NCBI RefSeq assembly: GCF_014839805.1
Contig: NC_051121.1
Span: 3,951,116 to 4,015,115, forward strand
From: Manduca sexta
Lineage: Eukaryota; Arthropoda; Insecta; Lepidoptera; Sphingidae
Length of the DNA: 64,000 nt
Reading direction: 5' to 3'
In this document: piece after piece, positions 47,339 to 57,776 of the stretch
Numbering within the stretch: the first letter of the stretch is position 1
Layout: every line of letters begins with the position of its first letter
Position numbers and translations under genes: made by a program
Notes under the pieces: model-generated
Database searches by the model: none
Told to the model about the DNA's origin: nothing
What the model saw: only the letters and a program-made list of their open reading frames with translations

Positions 47339-47518
47339 AAAGGCACGCGCTTTTTAGCATACTTCGTTTCTGTTAATGCTAGATTAACTGAAACGAAGTG
47401 TGCCAAATTAAGTCACACTTATATTGTATGCGTGATGAGATGATACAAATGGGCAAAATAGTTTTATTTTAATGTCAATTCGCGTAAAGAAATCATTATT
47501 GAACATTTTGTCTTCCAG

Positions 47519-48849
47519 CCTCATCCATGAACAATACTGCACAGCCAAACGCCTTTACTACGCGTTTAACAGTCGCAGCAACAATGTAGGAGCTACCATC
47601 ACCGCCCTGTCGCTGCCACCAGTAGCTCAGGTGCTGGAAGCAGCTGGAGAATCCACATCTAACGTGAGTATTTTAGAGAAACCTTCCAAAACGTCATATA
47701 GAAAGAAAGAAAAAATCCTCTTCTGCCTTCAATAATAAATTATCTAAAAATTTATAATGTTGAGGAGAGTGTTTTTGAAGACTCGAAAACGAATTGTGTC
47801 AAACGTTTTTTTCGTTATTTCATGCGTAAAAGATGTCACGTTTTATAAATAAAAAATATGATTTGCCAATCTTATCACGATTTTGAAGCAAAGAACTCAC
47901 CTCTGTAAATAACATGTGCTATTTAACACTGATAACAGTGATTTTTAATATGTGGATCAACTATGATATTCACGGCCTGTAAACTTACACAAAAATAGAA
48001 TCATATCAGCAGCTAGTCTTAAATAGGGATTAGAAAAGCAGGAATTTTCATTTGTGCGTTTACTTAATTCATTCAACACAAAAGGCAACAAGCTTACTGC
48101 TCGTCGGTTTTCTAGATAACCTAGCTATTTTACTTCATTATATTATGCAGCCCCGGATCTAGGGGGGGGCAAGCCAGGGCCCGTGCCCCAGGTGTCGAAT
48201 TTTGAGGGCGGCAAATTCAAACTTGGCAGACGAATACAAATCTCATCATTAACGCAACTTTGACTACTGAGACATCCAGTATATAACACACGTAAATTAT
48301 TTACCGCGGGGCGCGAAATGATCGGAAATTTTATCAGCCAACAGCTCAGCCAGCTTAGTGTGTAGGTTCACTTTATAAACCCTTCTTTAAGGTGAGGTCG
48401 TATTGTGTAAAGTTTAGTCAGATAATCGAAGCCATCGTCATAGGCTAATCTAATTTTCATAAGCTGATGGAAGGTCATTTATTGCTTAAAGTTTGGAGAC
48501 GAACAAACCTGTTTGTAGTATTTAGTTACCGAAATTGATCATCGGTAATGTGTCGGTTCGGTCTGTGTGATCACAGACCTCAATATTTTTACAGTTGTTA
48601 ATTATAACTTGTTACTTGTCGTGTGAAATTGACAGCCCAACAAATGCCTCAAAACTTCTTTAAATTCTTAAAAAAAATTACAAAAATTATTAAAATTATC
48701 ATTTATCTTTTATTGTTTAATGAAGCAACGTGATGAATTTGTGTTTTGTTTAGTTATTGAGAGCTGTCGCTAGCGGGTACGACGCATCTGCTGCCGCCGC
48801 CTCAGCCAACAAAGCACTTCTGCGGGCAGCCGAAAGAATTCAATTATAA
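47519..48849 (+). pseudogene. Orphan copy of Fib-L exons 6 and 7
   Basis: Exon 6' (47519-47663, 145 nt) and exon 7' (48754-48849, 96 nt) keep acceptor, donor, phase, reading frame, stop codon and poly(A) signal. Visible changes from the main gene are few, such as LVHEQ to LIHEQ and AVERIQL to AAERIQL. Exons 1-5 and a promoter are missing because the breakpoint lies in intron 5. It is most simply a gene fragment. Because splicing from exon 5 (phase 2) to exon 6' would stay in frame, it could also act as an alternative 3' end; no evidence here decides that. Confidence 0.75.
48137..48320 (+). mobile_element. Replacement sequence with G-rich repeat end in unit 2
   Basis: Between shared flanks (TTCATTATATTATGCA and GATCGGAAATTTTATCAGCC-like), unit 2 carries CAGCCCCGGATCTAGGGGG and following sequence where unit 1 has unrelated DNA (37516-37700). 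This looks like insertion of a repeat with loss of original sequence; the class is uncertain. Confidence 0.5.
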
Positions 48850-49013
48850 ACAAACATACTAATAAAATATACATGAATGTTGTAACAAATATGCTTTTTG
48901 GCTCCATATAACGAAATATGTATTCGGTTTGATATTCTAAATATTATTAATAAATTTAGACTTATTCTAATTTGGACAACATAAAATTTTAAATGTATAT
49001 AATTATATCATTA

Positions 49014-49757
49014 CTAGCTTTTGCTCGCGGCTTCGCCCGCGTGAAGGTGTTTTCCAGGATAAAATTCCACTGTTTGATAAAAGTCTTGCTACATATTTTC
49101 CCGGTACTTATAGGTTCAAACTAATTTTATCCCCAATCTATAATTTCAGTTCAATCAGTCAAAAATCTAAGAACATTTATACAAACTTTCATCCCCTATT
49201 TTATCCCCTTAAGGGTAGAATTTATCAAAATCCTTTCTTAGGGGATGCCTACGTCATAGTAGCTTTATGCATGTAAAGTCTTAGCCCGATCCGTCCAATG
49301 ATTTGGGCTGTTCCTTGATATATCACTATCAGTCACCTTTGAGTTATATATTATATTAACAACTGAAGTTAGCTAAAATTGAGTTTCTCGAAGCCGACCA
49401 CTATTTATGTACTATGTATTTTGAGACTATGAAATTTTGTCGCGTTCGCGATTCACTTTCACTTTTGTTGAGTTTCAGAACGCGATATTAGATCCTCCAA
49501 CGCGCACGCGAATTTGAACTTTATGCAGCGGTAATAAATTACAAATTGACTCTCCATTTTATTTAGAAAACGTTTGTATGGGAAATAGAAAAATGCTGTT
49601 TTGAGGATTTTCCCGGCAATTATTCGAATTTTTCTCACCTTTTAAATCTTCCCTAGACCTCCACGAATAATTCAAGACCAAGATAAGATAAATCCGTTCA
49701 GCCGTTCTCGAGTTTTAGCGAGACTAACGAACAGCAATTCATTTTTATATATATAGA
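49014..49757 (-). mobile_element. Non-autonomous Helitron, unit 2 only
   Basis: Read on the minus strand it starts TCTATATATATAAAAATGAA and ends with the hairpin region CGCGGGCGAAGCCGCGAGC then AAAAGCTAG. Unit 1 has the uninterrupted site TATATCATTATTGTACTTTA; insertion is exactly between A and T without target duplication, the Helitron rule. The 744-bp element has no long open frame. It lies 160 bases beyond orphan Fib-L exon 7'. Confidence 0.85.
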
Positions 49758-50217
49758 TTGTACTTTACAAGGATATGACGGCTTGACCTGGCTTTCATTT
49801 CGGTAAAGATTATAAAAATAAAGATGTATCCTGTTTTCTATTGAAAATATTTTTATTTCTTAATTAACTTATTTCGAACGGTTTGCTGAGACGAAGGTCT
49901 GTCTGCAGGTCCAAAACCCAAGGACATATACCTCTCACTTTTCTAAACAATGATGTTTGTAGTCTTTACAAATATAAAACGGGCCATTTACCCGGGAAAA
50001 CCTTTACACGTAGACGAAGCCGCGAACAGAAACTAGTAAAATATGTAGATGTATTATTGTAACAATGTATTATTAATTATAAAGTATTGTGTCACTTGTT
50101 AAAAATCATCCAAATGAGGATATTGAATATTAAATATTTTTCCTCAACAAAATTAAATAAACATCCCGTTCAGTTATTGTATGTAACTAGAAGTGAACAC
50201 AAATGTAAAACTCAAAT

Positions 50218-53200
50218 ATGTATACTATTAGTTTAATAATTTTGTTTTTGTGTGCTGCAGATGGATTAGCTCCAAAATGTACTAAAGGTAGATAAAACTC
50301 ATGTTTTAGCAACAATAACAAAGCATATAGAACTACTGAACTACTAACAACTAAAACTGGCCTAGAACTTAGGAGTGTTGTATTTATCAATAGGCCATAT
50401 AGACCGCGGCCTAGGAGGGACTAAGTATTTTAAAGTAGATGCTGCACAAACAGGCGAACAAAGACCTTTAAGTCAGCTTGTCAAACAAAAAAATGTGTTA
50501 CGTACGAATTGATTGATTTTTTTATTGAAAACGTATGAACAAATACCTTTGATTAAATTGAAACATATCGTTACATATTATGAAATTTAATTATAAAAGA
50601 ACAACCAAAATTTGTAGTATGTTTTTGCATTACAACACAAAAAATAGCAAACATATGAACAGTGGGCCTTGTTACTAACCGACGTGTAATGAATCACACT
50701 GCCTAAGTATATAATGCGTTACTTAATAATAGTACGAAGATATACATAAATGATTGTATATTTTTAAGATACATAAATGCATAACTAGAAAAAATCGAGA
50801 AGTTACTGAGAAACGTCACACAGGTACACTATTTGTGAGTACACTATTTTACATTTTTACTTTTAAAACGTAGAAAATGAAGCTGGAATTGTATTGCTTG
50901 TTAGTAGATTAGAATTTATACTAGATTGTAATTTTCTACTAAGAATCTAGTTATTATAACAAAGAAAAAAATATGTAAAACCTGTATTCACAAACAATAC
51001 TATGACTTATGAGTATGCAGTATGCACAGTGCTACAGAACAAGTATTGTCACTCATAGTTTTCTTTGGCTTTGTTCAGATTTATCTAACAGCAAACTGAA
51101 GCAAAGTTGTATTTCAATATCAGGCAATCACAGCGCCCCATTGCGAAGACTGTCATGCTGAAAGCACTAAGAAACAGACTTATTATAATAGCATTGCTCT
51201 TTATTAAACTAAGTAACGTTTTAGAATACGGGCCTGTTTGCATGCTAAATTATCCGAATCTTACAAATATTTCTTTCTACACCTAATGAATAATATTTTT
51301 TTTTTTATTACTTTGAATGACGAGACGAGCTTGCCGTTCGCCTGATAGTAAGCGATACGACTGCCCATAAACAGTTGAAACACTATCTAACACCTTCGAT
51401 TACAAAGTATTGTTTGGTATTCCACTGCACTCGTCATCCTGACATACACTATTAAGTCTTATTATGTCCAAAAGTTACACTGGCTACAGTGTCCTTCAAA
51501 CCGGAACACAACAGTGCCTACACATTGTTACTTGGAGGCAAAAATAGACATTGCAGTGGTACCTGGTGGTGACTCTCACATATGAGAGACCTACCAACAG
51601 TAATTTATTGCCGATTACTGTACTATATATGTTGCCAACGCAATTCACATGTCAATATATTTCTAAACCATTTATCTTATTTTAGCTGAGAACTTTAAAC
51701 AGAATTGTAAAGATAAGAAACTCATTTTACTTCTTAATACATCTAACTCTCAAGACATTAATCAATTTAAAACATTCTCCGATGATGTTGAAGTTATCGA
51801 TGATATATGTCCTGGAGGTGTCCAGGGACTTATTGCAGCAACCACGGTGCTCCGGTAAGTAACTTATATCTTTTATATTACATGATTCATATAGAAATTA
51901 ATGTATGTTTTTATATCTTAGATGTTTAGCAATTTTACTCTTGATACTTAATCAAAATATTATGATTTTTAATTGCTCAGTGGTGTAATTGAATTGCGTG
52001 CGCAGTACAACTCTTAGAATTTTGAGGTCCCTCTAAGGCATTGATTCCCAAAATGGTCCAGGTAGACACCCAGGGATCCACGGGAGACTTCATGGGGGTC
52101 TACGTAGATGTGACCAAAAAATGAGGATCCACAATTCATAAGTGGGGGTCCACGAAAATTTATCAAGTTTTATAGTACGGTACTAAAATGTTGGTTTGAC
52201 TCCACCTATCAATGTAGGCAGATAATAATGATAGGGGTCGGTAGTGGCACGGTGACTCCAACATAACCTCCTGTGATGTCTAGGCGGCAGTTATAATGCA
52301 CTTTCTCTACGAAACCCAAACAAAAAAATCCTGCAAAATTTTGCAAGTGGTCTATGAGAAAAATAAGTTCGGAAACCTCTGATCTAAGGTGTCGAGTGCG
52401 AATTCAGGGTTGGGTAAAATACTTGTGGGTTTTCTTGCTCACCATCAGCCCGGAGAATTTAATGGACTTAATTAGTACTATACAGTCTTGCCATTCTAGG
52501 ACAAAAAGTGTAAATGGTTCTTTATTCTACAATTGCGTGTTTCTTTTTTCAGAAATTGTTACATCGTTAACCTAAATGTTTCTGATTTCTATAAATTTGC
52601 ATTCAATAAGGTTTCACAGTATTTATTATATGGAGGCGACAGAAACCACTCCCAATATGAAATTGAAGCTTGCGTCGTAAAACTCGACACTCCAAATATA
52701 ATTTGCAATAATAATACAATCAAAAAATTCTCGTACCCTTCCGTAAAACTAATGAGTGAAAATGTAGAGGACTATCATGAATTATACAACGCCGTCCTAA
52801 ATTTTCCTAACAAAAGTCACGTCGAAAAGCATGAAGAAAAGGCAACAAGCAACTTTGTTATACTCATATGTACCGACAACGAGCCGAATGAGGTTTCCAA
52901 ACATTATGTTGGAAATGATATAAAATTTTCTACTCATTGCGAACGTGACATTGAAATATATCAAAAAGATCTTTTAGCCGTTGTGACGGCGAAACCTTTA
53001 GAAATCGATTACGACATTATGGTGCCGATTATGCTGTATCAAGCTCCGTGTTATGATGAAAATATTTCTAAAATTCATAATTACGTGACAATGACTAAAT
53101 GCGACCATTATAAACTTGCGTTGGTGGAGTTTTTGAAGAGTGTTGGGTGGACTAGAGTGGCTGTCGTCTCCGATAATGCAGCATATAGTGAGAAATTTGA

Positions 53201-55538
53201 ACGAGAAGTCACGGCTCTGTTTGACGAGAACCAATTTGCTTATACAGTTGTAAAATGTCATGAATCACTCAAGAGGGGATGTAACTTTACTGAGGTAAGA
53301 CACATTTTAACATGTCTTTAATCGCCATGTACAAAAAGAGACCGAAGGAGTTTCGGTATCGAAATTCTTTCGATACATCTATCCTTTTGCAGTGTTTTTA
53401 TATGTGCGCGGCAAAGTGACCCCACTGCACCTGATGGTAAGTGGAATGGAGTCCAACAATAAATTGACCAACCAGAGATGATTACCCCTCGGCAGTTGAC
53501 ACAATTATGTCGGCTGTTGGAACTGGATACACACAGGCTGATCCCGCAACGCGGAGCACTTACGTGTGCCACTATGGCGGTTGCAACACCTATACGGTGG
53601 TCGTTATCTGGATGGATATAAAATATATCCCACCACCAGCAGCTGTTGCAGACTGCCTCGGTGGCGTAGTTGTACTGCATGCGCGGTACGACAGCGCTTT
53701 GAGGTCCGGGGTTCGAAACCTGGGTCAAGCAAAGTGATATTTGAGTTTTTCTGCTCAGTATCAGCCCGGAGTCTGGAATTTATGCCCAATATGGCGACAG
53801 GCTCGCCCCCTATCAGATCATGGGACGGAACACACTTGGCGAAAAGTGGGTGCCCTGGTTGGGCCTCAGCATACCCCTTCGGGGATAAATACATGATGTT
53901 GTGTATGTGTACCAGCAGTTGTTTGTTACAGGCGCTGGAATCACTCAAAAAGTCGGACGGAAGGGTGTTCATCGCAAATATGGACGAAAATAACGCTAGA
54001 ATTCTACAACAGCAAGCCTCACATGTTTGGACGGGGTATAATTTTCTATCGTCATGGATCTTCAAAGGTTTCATGTTAACAGGAGATACTGAGGTGTGAT
54101 GCTAATGCTTGGCTTAGGTCTAATATAACAAATATAATAATAATATTAGCCCTATATTATATACTGTTCTACTGCTGAGCAATGGTCTTTGAGGAGAGGA
54201 ACATAGTAGATCGAGAGGGATTAGGCCTTAGTCCACCACGCTGGCCTAGTGCGGATTGGCAGATTCACACGCCCTCAAAAATCCTATAGACAATATCTCT
54301 GGTATACAGGTTTTCACACAATGTTTTCCTTCGCCGTTAAAGCAAGCGATATTTAACCAATAATACACACATCATTTTAGTAAACGTTAAGGATGTGTGC
54401 CCTTGGGATTTGAACCTGCGGACATTCGTCTGGGCAGTCCGTTCCACCCCCAACTATAACATAGGCAGAGGTCTTAAATGCTCCGAAATTCTCATAGAGA
54501 TTTCTTAGATATGTAGCTTTCTTCTAGCTGCTCTCCTTTGCTAATACAAGAAATAATTCACGAAGATTTCATACTTCCCCAACTTCAACTTATAGAATCA
54601 AAAAATCTTTTAATAGTGCAAATGTACGAAATTGTGCGTAAACATTAAAATCGCCGCTTTTTGTAAGTCTGTACTTATTGCGCCATTTTGTAATGAAAAC
54701 ACGTATTTGTTTTAGGCTATGGGTGACGTTTACTCCATATTTCTGGAGCCAGAAAACAACCAGATTATGACCAATACGCTTCAACATATTTTGAATGATA
54801 TACGATACAAGAACAATATAATTACGGCGATTAAAATGATTCGTACCGCTTATACTAGAATTTGGCGTCGATACAATGAAATGGAAAGAAAAATTTTTTT
54901 TAGGTAATACAATCTTTTAAATAATGCTTTATCACTGGGAGAATAGTTAACGAAGAAGACATTCCCGCCTAGACATGTGTCGAAATCTGACAAGTTCATA
55001 TATGTACATTTATTACTTACCCTAGTGATTTTCATATTTCTAACCTAATGTCGAACATATGTAAATGTAATATATGAGTCCAAAAATAAATAAATATTGT
55101 CTGTATGAAATATATTCTGAGATTACCTATTATTGCAATTGATTAATATATTTTCTATCTTAGAATTTTTCCCAAAACAACGCTGTATTTGTCAGCAAAC
55201 AGATAAATAATTTATATTGCAGGAATTTAACTAACAAAATACGGAAGCAACTATCATCAGGTGCCAAAGTAAATGTCCATTTGAAAAGCCCGCGAGAAGT
55301 TTTTACCGAAATGACCATCATGGATGGTAAAGTGACCATCCACTATAAGAGACAGCGTCGACGTGAAGATATGACTAGTTGCTCTTTTAGAAGAAATGAT
55401 TACCACAACCCGTGCGATGACCATACACTTCTGAACATAATGATAGTTTTCGTTGTGATTGCTTCGTGTGGCCTGGTGGCGGCCATTTTCTACAACAGGT
55501 TTGATTTTAACTTTCGGCAGTATATAAACCTTGAATAA
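50218..55538 (+). CDS. Single-pass membrane protein with receptor-type ligand-binding ectodomain, copy 2 (open frame)
   Basis: Exons 50218-50287, 51686-51854, 52553-53294, 53932-54093, 54716-54903 and 55223-55538 total 1647 nt: 548 residues plus TAA, with consistent phases. Residues 1-15 or so form a signal peptide (MYTISLIILFLCAADG). The ectodomain resembles the ANF_receptor / periplasmic-binding-protein type 1 fold found in natriuretic-peptide-type guanylate cyclases and related receptors: a VPIMLYQAP stretch, then FLKSVGWTRVAVVSDNAAYS and LKRGCNFTEALESLKKSDG. One hydrophobic helix lies near residues 512-534 (NIMIVFVVIASCGLVAAIF). The tail after it is only about 14 residues, so there is no kinase-homology or cyclase domain. 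A binding or clearance-type receptor is possible, but the ligand and exact family are unknown. AATAAA follows the stop. Confidence 0.75.
51320..51605 (+). repeat. Interspersed repeat, family B
   Basis: Unit 2 counterpart of 40005-40300, in intron 1 of the receptor-like gene. Confidence 0.85.
53415..53910 (+). repeat. Family 3 repeat followed by tRNA-related SINE family 2
   Basis: Unit 2 counterpart of 42110-42605, in intron 3 of the receptor-like gene. It makes an apparent 177-codon open frame across SINE and exon 4 that is not a gene. Confidence 0.85.
54145..54463 (-). repeat. tRNA-derived SINE, family A
   Basis: Unit 2 counterpart of 42848-43172; it lost a few bases at its tRNA-like head (CCAACTA then ACATAGGC). 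Confidence 0.85.
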
Positions 55539-55723
55539 TAAAGGCTCCGTCAAGCCCTCGCCAGACAGAGCGTGGCTAAGTGTGATATGCACTTCGAGTG
55601 GTGACCGCGTGCTCTGGACATACTGGTTCCTATAATGATATCTCCCCAAAACTTGATAAAGAAGTCTGAGAAATTGGCTTTTTACTAAAATGAAATAATA
55701 TACAAGAGTACAAGGTATTAAAA

Positions 55724-55951
55724 CCAGCCAAAGTGGCCCACGTGAGTGTGTCGCATTCCGGAATCAGTGCGTGTATCCGGTTGCAACAGGCCGGCATAAT
55801 TATGTCGACTACCGAGGGGTAATCATCTCTCGTCGGTCGACATTCTATTGGACCCCACTTCACTCAGCATCAGGTGCGATGGGGTCACTTTGCCGTGTTA
55901 GTTTATAAAAATATATACATGGAACCTAACAAACGTCCTGGAGCTTTTCAC
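55724..55951 (-). mobile_element. Family 3 retroelement insertion, unit 2 only
   Basis: The insert is flanked by TATTAAAA at 55716-55723 and 55952-55959; unit 1 has a single TATTAAAA followed by AAAGTACC. On the minus strand it carries the family 3 words CACCTGATGCTGAGTGAAGT and GACCGACGAGAGATGATTAC. This is a clean insertion with an 8-base target duplication. Confidence 0.85.
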
Positions 55952-56245
55952 TATTAAAAAAAGTACCACACGTTTTTAAACAAAATCAGAAAATATAAAA
56001 ATTTTAAGCTAGGTCACTTTAGTTCTCAGCGTGCTATATTACAAGCCACGCTCTCTGTCTGGCGAGGTAGAACAGGCGTTTCTTGCCCGTTGAAATAAGT
56101 GTTAACTAACATCGATTTTATAAAAAAAAACTTAATTGTGCTCTTACGCGTTTGACTACGACCTTTTGCAATATGCGTAATAGGTTTGTAATATGCGTGC
56201 GTAAAATTGTTTTTAGGGAGGTGCAACTGCAATCTACACACTATA

Positions 56246-56505
56246 CTGCCGTGCTAAGCGCAAAAGCGGTATGTAAGGGAAACCTTATTTCGAGATAATC
56301 GAAGTTTTGTAAATATAGTTTTATAGTTTTGTATGTAAAATTGAGATAGAGAAACTCTTTTAAGGTTATTTTTAACAAGTTCTAAACAAGATACCGTTAT
56401 TTAGGTAAGTTCATTGGATAAGTATTTGTTTAAGCTGTCTGAAGACATAAAAATCGCTGTTTCGATTTCATTTTTAAGATACGACTTTTGAACTCGGCAT
56501 GGCAG
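56246..56505. mobile_element. MITE with CTGCC ends and TATA target duplication, unit 2 only
   Basis: The element begins CTGCCGTGC and ends GCATGGCAG (imperfect inverted ends), flanked by TATA on both sides. Unit 1 has CACTATAGTAGG at the matching site (near 44800), a single TATA. The 260-bp element has no coding capacity. Confidence 0.8.
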
Positions 56506-57121
56506 TATAGAAGGTACTACATAATATCATTATTTTTTTAATTTTTCCCTTTATTATTCAGTTATTTCTATTGTAATTTGTTACGGACATGTACACGTGC
56601 ACCCCCTTGCATCCTCCTCCAGCGCCCATGTGCGCGTACCTTGCGTCTTGAAGAAGCGTTCAAACGCGCTTACTACAAGAAAATTAATTCAGTATTAAAC
56701 ATGAAATTTTCGACGCAATATTCGTTTTGTTTGCACCTAATTGTACAGAAAATGATTAAGGATAAATATAACAATATTATTGAAACGGACATTATAATTA
56801 AGCCGTCTAAATTAATTAGAATTCGCGTTATTTTTACTTGTATTGAATAAATTAATGTATAAAGAATTTAAGCAAAATGTTATCCCGAGTATTTATATGT
56901 CGTCGAAATAAATAAGGAAAATACTCTATTCATAGTATTATTTACATAACGTAAGCATACCTAATGGCTCCCTTAAAATTTATAATGGCGCTTTTTTAAA
57001 GACTATCCCGCCGTCACAACCACTCAACAACTTCTGTAAACCAGGATCGCCATTTCACGCATTTTATGACACCGAGCTGTGACCGACGAATCTCAAGGAA
57101 CACTAATTAGTCTTAACTTAC

Positions 57122-57398
57122 AACTTTTTTTTATTACGTCTGAATGACGAGACGAGCATGCCGCTCGCCTGATGGTAAGCGATACTACCGCCCATAAATA
57201 GTAGTGCAACTCCGTACAAAAGTTTACAATTCCACTGCGCTCGTCACTCGAGACACTAGATGTTAACGCTGGCTACAATGTCCTTCAAACCGGAATACAA
57301 TAGTACATACACACTGCTGCTTAGTGGCAGAAATAAACATTACGGTGGTACCTACCCAGACGCGTTCTCGCATACGAAATACCTATAACCAGTAAATA
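57122..57398 (+). repeat. Interspersed repeat, family B, unit 2 only
   Basis: A family B copy (GACGAGACGAGCATGCCGCTCG to ACCAGTAAATATT) lies where unit 1 goes directly from GACCGGCGAATCAACAAG into shared sequence, so it arrived after the duplication, with some rearrangement at its edges. Confidence 0.75.
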
Positions 57399-57776
57399 TT
57401 ATTTTTACTAATTTGTTCTACTTTGTGGCTGATGAACAAGAATTGTTTTCCGGTTTAAAGGTCAATGTAGGCTGTGAAATAACTAGATTAAAATTTAAAG
57501 AAATTGTTTCAAGGTTATGTGTGCAATGTTTTGCCCCACAGTGCTTCGAAGTTCTAGGTGATAATACCACTGTCTATCGACACTCACGAATCTTAACCTT
57601 TGGTAAGCAGCTTGCTTATCCCGTCATTAATAGAGAACAGCTCGGCTTTTTCTGTTAGAGGTGGCTAGAGGAGTTCTCATACCCATATCACTATCTACGT
57701 AAGGTTCCATTAAGGGACAAAACTTGCCATTTATCGACTAGTCATTCATTTAAATTAAAAAAGAAACACAATAACG

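Larger units (their letters stand above)
36823..47445 (+). repeat. Tandem segmental duplication, unit 1 (10.6 kb)
   Basis: Homology with unit 2 begins at CAAATGGGCAAAATAGTTTT in Fib-L intron 5 and runs, with small indels, to 47445, where unit 2 starts with the same word. Unit 1 contains Fib-L exons 6-7, the broken receptor-like gene and two orphan minus-strand exons. Units are in direct orientation and very similar over non-coding DNA too, so this is a DNA-level duplication. The left edge lies in a MITE arm and the right edge inside a SINE-linked repeat. Confidence 0.92.

Noticed and set aside
53566..54099. 177-codon open frame on the plus strand
   Set aside because: It runs through a family 3 repeat and a SINE into exon 4 of the receptor-like gene; only the last part, after the CAG acceptor, is real coding sequence.
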